Below are positions 10,723 to 18,276 of a stretch of DNA of 45,247 bases, piece after piece. The notes under the pieces are model-generated. The model had not been told where the DNA came from and ran no database searches. It saw only the letters and a list, made by a program, of their open reading frames with translations. The stretch comes from Candidatus Iainarchaeum sp. GTDB taxonomy: Archaea > Micrarchaeota > Micrarchaeia > Burarchaeales > Fermentimicrarchaeaceae. The translations under genes and the position numbers were made by a program. The stretch covers positions 1 to 45,247 of the forward strand of contig JAQTMQ010000005.1 of NCBI GenBank assembly GCA_028714235.1, given 5' to 3'. Each line of letters begins with the position of its first letter. The first letter of the stretch is position 1.

Positions 10723-11001
10723 ATGGCCAAAAACGGGGTTTTCAAGAGCAAGGTCTTGCGGTATCCGCGCCTGGACACGGTTCTCATGGTGGAAGATGCA
10801 ATACGCGCCTCGAAGGGGGACAAGACTTCGACTGCGGTTTGGAAATCGCTTCGCAAAAAAGTCATGTGGCAGACGTTTCGCACCATACTCGACTATCTCG
10901 AGTATTCCGGGAAAATCCTTATGTCCCGGGATAAGCGCATTGTATGGATAGGCAACGAGCGGCTTCTTTCAAAGGTCAGGAAGCACGGAGTGGAAGCGTG
11001 A
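10723..11001 (+). CDS. Small winged-helix-like protein, candidate antitoxin
   Basis: SKGDKTSTAVWKSLRKKVMWQTFRTILDYLEYSGKILMSRDKRIVWI looks wHTH-like; GTGA overlap with the next gene. Confidence 0.55.
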   Translation: MAKNGVFKSKVLRYPRLDTVLMVEDAIRASKGDKTSTAVWKSLRKKVMWQTFRTILDYLEYSGKILMSRDKRIVWIGNERLLSKVRKHGVEA

Positions 11002-11351
11002 CCTACGGTGGGCGGGCGCTTGGCGTCAGGTTTGTCGATTCCCGGCTTTACGAAGCGTATGCGGAGCTGGCGAACGGGACCCGCGAGGACAAAGCACTGC
11101 GCAACTCAATAGAGAAGGCCATCCAAAAGCTCAAGGAAAACCCTGTTTGCGGAAAGAGGATTCAAAGCGGCCTGTGGCCAAAAGAATATGTCCGCCGCTA
11201 CGGAATCAACAACCTTTGGAAGTGTAACCTGCTCGGGGGCTGGAGGCTTGTCTACACCGTCGTTGGCGACAAGGTGGAGATAATCTCGGTCCTGCTTGAA
11301 TGGATGAGCCACAAGGAATACGAAAGGCGGTTTGGCTACAAGCCGGGATAA
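10998..11351 (+). CDS. RelE/ParE-superfamily-like protein, candidate toxin
   Basis: EKAIQKLKENPVCGKRIQSGLWPKEYVRRYGINNLWKCNLLGGWRLVYTVVGDKVEIISVLLEWMSHKEYERRFGY; GTG start at 10998 overlaps the upstream TGA (supplied ORF opens at 10944). Confidence 0.65.
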   Translation: MTYGGRALGVRFVDSRLYEAYAELANGTREDKALRNSIEKAIQKLKENPVCGKRIQSGLWPKEYVRRYGINNLWKCNLLGGWRLVYTVVGDKVEIISVLLEWMSHKEYERRFGYKPG

Positions 11352-11362
11352 TACGTGATTGC

Positions 11363-11497
11363 ATGAAAAAAGTGCGTTGCTCCGGTTCGTGCCCGAAGGC
11401 GACGAGGAAGGGGGGGTACGCGGATGCGTTCCGCCTCGGCATGGTGCGGGCAAGGCTTGACGCGGCCAAGGGGCGGGTTCACGTCACGCCGAAGTAA
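11363..11497 (+). CDS. Possible 44-aa small basic protein
   Basis: MKKVRCSGSCPKATRKGGYADAFRLGMVRARLDAAKGRVHVTPK; in-frame ATG just after the toxin-like gene. Confidence 0.3.
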   Translation: MKKVRCSGSCPKATRKGGYADAFRLGMVRARLDAAKGRVHVTPK

Positions 11498-11595
11498 AGA
11501 GGCGCATGGGGGAAAAAGCTGGGCAACAGGAAACCGGACTTCAAGCACTAGGGTTTGGGCGTGCAAAATTCCAAGGCGCCATGACGCCGTCCGCC

Positions 11596-11611
11596 TTGGT
11601 TTCGAAACCAA
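11596..11611. promoter_or_regulatory. 16-bp perfect palindrome TTGGTTTCGAAACCAA upstream of wHTH regulator
   Basis: Direct reading; followed by AT-rich ATAAAT, 41 bp before the start codon. Confidence 0.55.
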
Positions 11612-11651
11612 TAAATGCGGCAAAGCGCAATAGCTCCGCTTGAGGCAGGTT

Positions 11652-12062
11652 ATGGGGCTAAAGCCGGGTTTGCCCCCTTGGGAGATGGCGACTCTCGAGG
11701 CGATTTGGTTTCTTTGCAGGAGGAGCGGGCGCGCTGAAAACCGGCTAATCCGCGACTATTTTGAGGGCGGCTGCGGGGCGGTGCTCGATTTCTCCGTCCC
11801 ATTCGCGCCATTCAGCAAGCGGAAGAAGGTCCACCAAAAAACGGTTTACCGCAACGTTTTGCGGCTTGAATCCGCCGGGCTGGTGCGGGTTGAAAGAAAA
11901 ATGCTTGGGAAAAGGCGCCTGGACCATTACAGGATTACGCCCGCGGGAAGCGAAAAGCTCAAGCTCGAGCGCGTGAAAAGGCGCGTTTCACGGGTCCTTC
12001 CCGCGTTTTTTGACGTGCTGCAGGCCCCGGCGGGCGGCAACTTGTGGGCGGCCCTGGAATGA
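11652..12062 (+). CDS. Winged-helix transcriptional regulator (PadR/MarR-like)
   Basis: KKVHQKTVYRNVLRLESAGLVRVERKMLGKRRLDHYRITPAGSEKLKLERVKRR has HTH plus wing pattern. Confidence 0.7.
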   Translation: MGLKPGLPPWEMATLEAIWFLCRRSGRAENRLIRDYFEGGCGAVLDFSVPFAPFSKRKKVHQKTVYRNVLRLESAGLVRVERKMLGKRRLDHYRITPAGSEKLKLERVKRRVSRVLPAFFDVLQAPAGGNLWAALE

Positions 12063-12118
12063 CGCGCCCGCCCGTCTGCCGCGAATGGTTTTAATTCTTT
12101 GAGGGACAATCTCTCTCC

Positions 12119-13078
12119 ATGCCCTTCAATCCAGAAAAATTCGTTTCGCAGGCAATCGCCGACATCAAGGCGCAGGTCGGCGAAGGGAAAGCGGTCATCG
12201 CGGTTTCCGGGGGCGTTGATTCCACGGTCACCGCCGTGCTGATGGGGCGCGCGCTCGGCGAGAACTGCGTCGCCGTGTTCGTCGACACGGGGTACATGAG
12301 GAAAAACGAGCCGGAGACAATCAGGGGCGTCGCGAAAAAAGCCGGCATCAACCTGCGCTTCATTGACGCCAAAGCCGAGTTTTATTCCGCGCTGGAAGGC
12401 GTAACCGACCCCGAGCGGAAGCGCAAGGTCATCGGCGAAAGGTTCATCCGCATTTTCGAGAAGGTCGCGCGCGAGGAGAAGGCGAAGTTTTTGGGGCAGG
12501 GGACGCTCGCCCCGGACTGGATTGAGAGCGGCAGCGGCCTGCGCGCGACCATCAAAAGCCACCACAACGTGGGCGGGCTTCCCAAGGACATGGACTTGAA
12601 GCTCGTGGAGCCCGTGCGGGAGCTTTACAAGGACGAGGTCAGGCAGGTGGGAAAGGCGCTCGGGCTTCCGGCGGAGGTTTACGGGAGGCAGCCCTTCCCG
12701 GGCCCGGGCCTTGCCATCAGGATAATGGGGGAAGCGACCCCCGAGAAAGCGGAAATCATCCGTGAGGCGTGCGCAATCGTGGAAGAGGAGGTGGAGAAAG
12801 CGGCGCGGGAAGGCAGGATGGAGCTTCCCTGGCAGTATTTCGCCGTCATCCTGCCCGTGAAAAGCGTGGGGGTTCTCGGGGACGCGCGCGCGTACGGGTG
12901 CACGGTCGCCGTGCGCGCGGTGGAAAGCGTTGACTGCATGACCGCGAAGGCGAGCAGGATTCCGCCGGAAGTCCTGGAAAGGGTCGCGGACAGGATTACG
13001 AGGCAGCTGAAGCATTGCGTGAACCGCGTGGTCTACGACGTAACGTCGAAGCCGCCGGCGACAATCGAATGGGAATGA
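12119..13078 (+). CDS. guaAb: GMP synthase, ATP-pyrophosphatase subunit B
   Basis: AVSGGVDSTVTAVLMGRALG, FVDTGYMRKNE, SHHNVGGLPKDMDLKLVEPVRELYKDEVR, GRQPFPGPGLAIRIMGE, C-terminal TSKPPATIEWE. Confidence 0.97.
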   Translation: MPFNPEKFVSQAIADIKAQVGEGKAVIAVSGGVDSTVTAVLMGRALGENCVAVFVDTGYMRKNEPETIRGVAKKAGINLRFIDAKAEFYSALEGVTDPERKRKVIGERFIRIFEKVAREEKAKFLGQGTLAPDWIESGSGLRATIKSHHNVGGLPKDMDLKLVEPVRELYKDEVRQVGKALGLPAEVYGRQPFPGPGLAIRIMGEATPEKAEIIREACAIVEEEVEKAAREGRMELPWQYFAVILPVKSVGVLGDARAYGCTVAVRAVESVDCMTAKASRIPPEVLERVADRITRQLKHCVNRVVYDVTSKPPATIEWE

Positions 13079-13139
13079 GATTTTGACGGAGCTGTTTTCG
13101 CGGAGAAAACTCGCGCCGGCGGCAATCGAATGGGAATGA
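13054..13139 (+). repeat. 25-bp direct repeat (24/25 identical), copies at 13054-13078 and 13115-13139
   Basis: GCCGGCGACAATCGAATGGGAATGA and GCCGGCGGCAATCGAATGGGAATGA. Confidence 0.85.
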
Positions 13140-13148
13140 TGATACAAG

Positions 13149-13445
13149 GTGGTTTGCATGATGTCGGAAATACCAGCAAAAATCGTGAAACTGGAGCAGA
13201 AGGAGACGGACAAGGAAATCCTGCGCGCGGGAATAATCGCCGAGCTTGACGCGGTGAGCCTCTACGAGCAGATGGCGGCCATGACGAGGGACCCTAAAAT
13301 CAAGGCGGTCCTCATGGACATCGCGAAGGAGGAGAAGACGCACGCCGGCGAATTCCAGGCGCTCCTCGTCCAGCTTGACCCGCAGCAGGGGCAGGAGCTC
13401 GCGGCCGGCAAAAAAGAGGTTGACAAGCTCGCGGGCGAGCTTTAG
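13149..13445 (+). CDS. Small ferritin-like (rubrerythrin / encapsulated-ferritin-like) protein
   Basis: ELDAVSLYEQMAAMTRDPKIKAVLMDIAKEEKTHAGEFQALLVQLDPQQGQELAAGKKEV, with E...EExxH spacing. Confidence 0.75.
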   Translation: MVCMMSEIPAKIVKLEQKETDKEILRAGIIAELDAVSLYEQMAAMTRDPKIKAVLMDIAKEEKTHAGEFQALLVQLDPQQGQELAAGKKEVDKLAGEL

Positions 13446-13461
13446 GCGGTCGCGGATTCGC

Positions 13462-14028
13462 ATGCAAGTCGCCATAGTGGATTTCGGCTCGCAGTGGACG
13501 CACCGCATACTGCGCACCCTCAAATACCTTGACGCGGAAGCGGAAATCGTCCCGGTTTCCACCCCGTTTGAGGACGTCAGGCACGCTTCCGCCCTGATTT
13601 TCTCGGGTGGCGCGATAAGCATCGCCATGGGCGACGCGGACCAGACGGGCAACGCGCGCGGGTTCCTCGACCGGTTCGAGGGCCCGGTTCTCGGCGTTTG
13701 CGCGGGACAGCAGTTCATCGGCATGCATTTCGGGGGGAAGGCGCGCCCGTCCGCGGGCCCTGAATTCGGCAAGGTGGAAGTCGTCGTTGACGACAAGGAC
13801 GAGCTGTTCCAGGGGCTTCCGGACAGGTTCACCGCCTGGGCGAGCCACAACGACGAGGTGGTGGACACCCCGGGCTTCAGGATTCTCGCGCATTCGGCGG
13901 ACTGCTCGAACCACGCCTTCAAGTGCCTCTCGCGCCCAATTTACGGGACGCTGTTCCACCCGGAAGTGGAGCACACCGAGCACGGGGAAGAGATTTATGC
14001 CAACTTCCTCAAGCTGTGCAAGCGGTAA
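13462..14028 (+). CDS. guaAa: GMP synthase, glutamine amidotransferase subunit A
   Basis: MQVAIVDFGSQWTHRILRTL, PVLGVCAGQQFIGMHFGG, ASHNDEVVDTPG, GTLFHPEVEHTEHGEEIYANF. Confidence 0.95.
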   Translation: MQVAIVDFGSQWTHRILRTLKYLDAEAEIVPVSTPFEDVRHASALIFSGGAISIAMGDADQTGNARGFLDRFEGPVLGVCAGQQFIGMHFGGKARPSAGPEFGKVEVVVDDKDELFQGLPDRFTAWASHNDEVVDTPGFRILAHSADCSNHAFKCLSRPIYGTLFHPEVEHTEHGEEIYANFLKLCKR

Positions 14029-14080
14029 GCCGCCCAAGCACGATCGTGAATGCCGCGAACGCGAATTCCGTAAGCGGCAA

Positions 14081-14126
14081 AAGCGAATCCTCGACTCCGG
14101 GGACTTCGTCCCCCCTCGACTCGCTT
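14081..14126. repeat. Imperfect inverted repeat with perfect inner hairpin GGGGAC-TTC-GTCCCC
   Basis: AAGCGA (14081-14086) / TCGCTT (14121-14126) outer arms; inner hairpin 14099-14113; flanking direct repeat CCTCGACTC. Confidence 0.55.
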
Positions 14127-14207
14127 TGAGCTTCCCGGCTCGGGCGGGGGTTCGCGCCGTTTAAAATAAGCGAAATATTATAGTTTCCGCTGCAAAACAG
14201 GGTTCGC

Positions 14208-15470
14208 ATGTTCGAAGAGTTCCTGCTCATCGGCCTCGTGCTCTTCGCGGGCTTCGTCGCGCAAATAGTGTTCGCGAAGACGAAAGTGTCCCAGGTGCTG
14301 ATACTGGTCGCGCTCGGGTTCGCGCTCGGCCCGATTTTCGGAGTCGTCGACGCCTCCGAGGGCTCCCTCCTCGCGGGCCTGACGCCGTTCGTCGCCACCC
14401 TCGCGCTAATCATCCTCCTTTTCGACGGAGGCATATCGCTCAACGTCTTCGAGGTACTGCGCGTGCTCCCCCGCGCCACGGCGTTCACCGTCCTCGTCTT
14501 CTGCGCTTCGGTCGCCTGCACCGCAGTCCTTGCAATCGCATTCTTCGGCTGGGGACTCCTTGAAGGCGTGCTCCTCGGCGCGGTGATTGGCGGCACCAGT
14601 TCGGCCATCGTGCTCGCCTTCGTGGAAAAAAGCCGCGCGTCGGCGGACTCCAAATCGCTTCTCGCCCTCGAATCCACGCTCACGGACTCGCTTTGCATAA
14701 TAACCGCTTTCGTGGTCCTCCAGCTCATCCAGTCAAACGTGCCGGTGGAAGCAACGGCCGTCCTGAACCTCCTCGCCGGCTCCTTTTCCATCGCCTTGAC
14801 TGGCGCCGCCCTCGCCGCGCTCGCGTGGCTCGTCGCGCTGAGGAGGATGAACAGCAACGGGTTCCCGGCGTACATGCTCACCCTCGCGACCGTGTTCCTG
14901 CTTTACTCTCTCGTGGAGGCGGCGAAAGGAAGCGGCGGGGTGGCGGTTTTCACGTTCGGCCTAATCCTCGGCAACGCGAAAAGGGTGGAGGAAGCGCTCA
15001 AGGTCCCCTCCGACTACGCGCTCGCCCCGCAAATCGCCTCGGTGCAAGGCGAGGTGACATTCTTCACGCGGACGTTCTTTTTCGTCTTCCTCGGCGCAAT
15101 CCTCGACTTGAGCGGAATCACGCAAAACCTCGCCGCATTCTCGCTTGCAATCGTGGTCCTCTTCTTCGCGCTCAGGTGGCTTGGTTGCGCCGTCATGCTC
15201 CCGGGCAGCAAGGACTGCCGCTTCATCGCCTCCATGCTTCCCCGCGGCCTCGCCGCAGCCGTGCTCGCGAGCATCCCGGCAACCGAGGGCCTCAGCCTCC
15301 CCGGCTTCAGGGAAATCGCGCTGCTCGTCATAATCCTCACCAACATCATCGCCACCGCAGGCGTCCTCCTCTACAAGCCTTCCGGCGAAGCCGAAACGCC
15401 GCCGGCCCAAGGCGCGCAGGCGCCACCCGCCGGCCCGGACAAGCGCGCGGCGGCGCGCACAACCGTTTAA
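14208..15470 (+). CDS. Kef/NhaP-type cation:proton antiporter
   Basis: About 12 hydrophobic segments; ILVALGFALGPIFG, LILLFDGGISLN, GAVIGGTSSAIVLAF, MLPRGLAAAVLASIP. Confidence 0.9.
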   Translation: MFEEFLLIGLVLFAGFVAQIVFAKTKVSQVLILVALGFALGPIFGVVDASEGSLLAGLTPFVATLALIILLFDGGISLNVFEVLRVLPRATAFTVLVFCASVACTAVLAIAFFGWGLLEGVLLGAVIGGTSSAIVLAFVEKSRASADSKSLLALESTLTDSLCIITAFVVLQLIQSNVPVEATAVLNLLAGSFSIALTGAALAALAWLVALRRMNSNGFPAYMLTLATVFLLYSLVEAAKGSGGVAVFTFGLILGNAKRVEEALKVPSDYALAPQIASVQGEVTFFTRTFFFVFLGAILDLSGITQNLAAFSLAIVVLFFALRWLGCAVMLPGSKDCRFIASMLPRGLAAAVLASIPATEGLSLPGFREIALLVIILTNIIATAGVLLYKPSGEAETPPAQGAQAPPAGPDKRAAARTTV

Positions 15471-15506
15471 ATTCTTGCCTCCAGCAATACTCCCCAGGCA
15501 TCACTC

Positions 15507-15738
15507 GCAGGGGTGGCAGAGCCAGGTCGGGCCCTTTTCGGTTGCTTCATCCTCGCTTGCGCTCGGATTCGCACATCCTAAAAGCGCCCGCGGAAAAGCA
15601 AGAACCGGCACGGGCCCCTGAAAAATGCGACGGACTCAAGTCAAATCCCTTTCTTGGAAAGAAAGGTCTTTGAGAGCCCCAAAGAAAGGAGAAATCCGTT
15701 GCCTTAGGGCTGCGTGGGTTCAAATCCCTCCCCCTGCA
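15507..15738 (+). tRNA. tRNA-Leu(CAA) with two putative introns: about 15529-15622 (D-loop) and about 15641-15693 (after anticodon)
   Basis: Acceptor GCAGGGG (15507-15513)/CCCCTGC (15731-15737) plus A73; GGTTCAAATCC T-loop; ACGGA-CTCAAG...A-TCCGT anticodon arm; removing the two insertions gives an 85-nt class II tRNA. Confidence 0.88.
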
Positions 15739-15751
15739 CTCAGCCTAAAAG

Positions 15752-16246
15752 TCATCGTTTTGCAGGCCTGAGGTTTTTCGGGAGTCGCCTGGACCGCCAC
15801 CCTTTCCATGCCGGCCTGAGGGGTTCTGGAAGGCGGCGGGTTTGCCACTTCAGCTCTTTCGAGATTCTAGCCTCGGCGTCGGCAGGGTTGGCTGCCGCAA
15901 CTGCTTTGAGGGCGTAGTAGGCAGCGCCGAAGGCGTGTTCGGCAACGTGCGCGGTTGCCACCGCCTGGCCTGCCGCATGCGCGGCAAAGCACGCGGCGCC
16001 ATTTTCTTTCGCAGCTTTTGCGGCCGCGTGGGCTGAAAGCGAAGCCCCGCGGATATCCGCCATCCTGAACACGTCCGTGCGAACCCAGGTTCGGCCCGCG
16101 TCTATGGCTTTCCGGGGCCGGTCGTCCTTCGGGTATGCCTTCTCGAAAAATGGAATCACCCGTTCGGCGCAGTCCGCAGCCCAGACTGCCAGCAGCCTCT
16201 GGTCCCGCTTGCTAATTTTTCCCATCGCTTTTTCTTTAATCCCCAA
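15752..16246 (-). CDS. Putative immunity protein, Imm-5-like family
   Basis: KRDQRLLAVWAADCAERVIPFFEKAYPKDDRPRKAIDAGRTW...AAGQAVATAHVAEHAFGAAYYALKAV. Confidence 0.75.
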   Translation of the reverse strand: MGIKEKAMGKISKRDQRLLAVWAADCAERVIPFFEKAYPKDDRPRKAIDAGRTWVRTDVFRMADIRGASLSAHAAAKAAKENGAACFAAHAAGQAVATAHVAEHAFGAAYYALKAVAAANPADAEARISKELKWQTRRLPEPLRPAWKGWRSRRLPKNLRPAKR

Positions 16247-16341
16247 TTTTTTAAGCTTATTCAGCCGCCTTTTTTGGGCCCGGGCGCGGGTCAGGGCCCG
16301 GGCAGAAGCTTTTTATTGAAGCCAGCCCAAGTTCGCTGCGG

Positions 16342-16713
16342 GTGGTTTTGATGAGGTTTGTGTTGCATGCATTCGTTCTTGTCCTGGCCGCATCAACGGT
16401 TTTCGCGCAGGGCGGGAGCGTCGTGGACTCGTCCGGTTGCGCCTCGGGCATGGTCGAGGACCCGCAATGCGCGGCGCAATGCTGCGGGAACAATGGCGGG
16501 CAATACTCTTTCGCGGAGCACACGTGCACCGTGGCGTCCGGCGAGCAGTCGAGCCTGGTCCAGTCCTGCAAAACGGTCCTGAACTGCTGCAAGCCCTCGG
16601 CAGGCAACCCGACCTGCAGCAGCGGCGCAGCCCTGGTCTTGGCGGCCCTGGCGGCTTGCGCAATCCCGGTCGGATACGCGTGCAAAACACGGTGCCAAAG
16701 GCCGCGGGAGTAA
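16342..16713 (+). CDS. Small secreted/membrane Cys-rich protein
   Basis: N-terminal signal segment ending VFAQ, multiple cysteines, C-terminal hydrophobic segment; start GTG 16342 or ATG 16351. Confidence 0.55.
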   Translation: MVLMRFVLHAFVLVLAASTVFAQGGSVVDSSGCASGMVEDPQCAAQCCGNNGGQYSFAEHTCTVASGEQSSLVQSCKTVLNCCKPSAGNPTCSSGAALVLAALAACAIPVGYACKTRCQRPRE

Positions 16714-16762
16714 GCGCAACAAAAAAGCCATGCGGCTGAATTGACGGCGGGAGGGGATTTGG

Positions 16763-17479
16763 TTGGCATTTTCAGGAAACCCGGAAAAGAATTCGGCGAT
16801 AATCTGGCTCGTCATCTCGGCAGGCGCGCTAATGCTTGCGCTCCCTTTCTCGCTGTTCCTCGCCGGCCACTTCACTTTCGGCAGGTTCTTTCCGGTCCTC
16901 CTCCTGCCGCTACTCACTTTCTTGGGGCTGATAATCGCAATCGCGTTGTTCTGGAGCTCGAGGAAACTTGACGCGATTCTTTCGGGAAAGGAGTTGCTCG
17001 CGCGCTGGAATTACGCGCCTGAAGAGATAGCGCCTTACGCGGCCGGAGAGCGGAAGAGACTCAGGAAGGCGAAATACCTCATCCTCGGCACCTGCCTGTT
17101 CATCCTCATCCTTAGCGCGCTGTTCGCCTACGACAAGAACGGCTGGGACTACGTGGCCGTATTGATGGACGCGGCATTGCTGCTGGTTGTCGTCATCTTC
17201 CTGTTCTTCGCGCTGCCCCTCATGGGTTACGGCAAGTCAAGCGCGAACGAGTTTTACCTTGCGAGGGACGGCGCGCTTTTCGCGGGCAAAGCCCATTTCT
17301 GGCGGATGTTCAACGCGCGCCTTGAAGCGGTTGATTTCAGGGAGAACCCGGCGACGATTGAAATCGCTTACGTCGTCCATTCGGAATACGGCCCCAAAAG
17401 AATCGGCTTGAGCGTTCCGGTTCCGAAGGGAAGGGAAAAGGAGGCGTCGGATGCGGCCAAGAGGCTGGGCGGGAGATAG
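16763..17479 (+). CDS. Hypothetical membrane protein (4 predicted TM)
   Basis: Hydrophobic segments IIWLVISAGALMLALPFSLFLAG, FFPVLLLPLLTFLGLIIAIALFW, YLILGTCLFILILSALFAY, VAVLMDAALLLVVVIFLFFAL. Confidence 0.65.
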   Translation: MAFSGNPEKNSAIIWLVISAGALMLALPFSLFLAGHFTFGRFFPVLLLPLLTFLGLIIAIALFWSSRKLDAILSGKELLARWNYAPEEIAPYAAGERKRLRKAKYLILGTCLFILILSALFAYDKNGWDYVAVLMDAALLLVVVIFLFFALPLMGYGKSSANEFYLARDGALFAGKAHFWRMFNARLEAVDFRENPATIEIAYVVHSEYGPKRIGLSVPVPKGREKEASDAAKRLGGR

Positions 17480-17544
17480 CGCCGGGCACGCGGAAACGCA
17501 CCCGAGCGCCAAAACCTCGGCCGGGCGCCGGGATTCCTTGGGCG

Positions 17545-18159
17545 TCACATCCCCAGCATCGCGTTGTATTTCGAATAAACCTCTTTTATCAGCTCGCCGG
17601 ACTTGGGGTTCGCCCAGTCGTGCATCCATTCCGAGACAAGCGATATCAGGGTGATTGGCACCACTTCCGCCTGCAGCATGCGCTTTACGCCGTATTTGTG
17701 GGCGTCCAGCGAAGCGTCTCCGGCAGCGTCAATCAGGCCGTAGACCTCGAACCCTTCGCGCAAGGCGTGAAGCGCGGTGTAAGCGAAGCACATGCTCGTC
17801 CACAAGCCGGAGATGACCACTTTCTTGCGCCCGGTTTTCCTGACCGCTTCCAGCACGCGCTCGTCCTCGAAGGCGTCGAAGCTGGGCATCTTGCGCGCAA
17901 AAACCTCCTGTCCGGGGAACAGGCCCGTGATTTCCTTTAGAAACTCGCCGTTTCCCTGCGGGTAAATCGAAGTCAGGACTACCGGCACTTGCAGGATGCT
18001 TGCCGCTTTTGCCGCGGAAACGGCAGCGCTCTTGATGGTGGTCCTGTCGCCTGAACCTATTCCCTTGAACATGCCGGGCTGGTAGTCCACCAGCAAAAGC
18101 ACGCTGTTCTTGGCCGTCAGCAAGTCCAGTTTCGCGTTCTTCATGTCCGCCACCCCCAA
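17545..18159 (-). CDS. Isochorismatase-family cysteine hydrolase
   Basis: LLLVDYQPGMF (Asp), FARKMPSFDAF (Lys), VISGLWTSMCFAYTALHAL (Cys): D-K-C triad. Confidence 0.9.
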   Translation of the reverse strand: MGVADMKNAKLDLLTAKNSVLLLVDYQPGMFKGIGSGDRTTIKSAAVSAAKAASILQVPVVLTSIYPQGNGEFLKEITGLFPGQEVFARKMPSFDAFEDERVLEAVRKTGRKKVVISGLWTSMCFAYTALHALREGFEVYGLIDAAGDASLDAHKYGVKRMLQAEVVPITLISLVSEWMHDWANPKSGELIKEVYSKYNAMLGM

Positions 18160-18276
18160 GTATCTGCTGTTTCCGGGGATATAAAAATGTTCATTTCCTA
18201 GGCGGCCAGTTGCCGCCAGGTTTTAATGGGCGCGCCGGGCTAACGTTTATACGCCCGGGTTTTGCAAACGGGTGGC

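Noticed and set aside
18197-18220. Hairpin CCTAGGCGGC...GCCGCCAGG followed by TTTTAAT
   Set aside because: Lies between divergent genes where a terminator is not expected; stem has a bulge; no supporting evidence for an RNA element.
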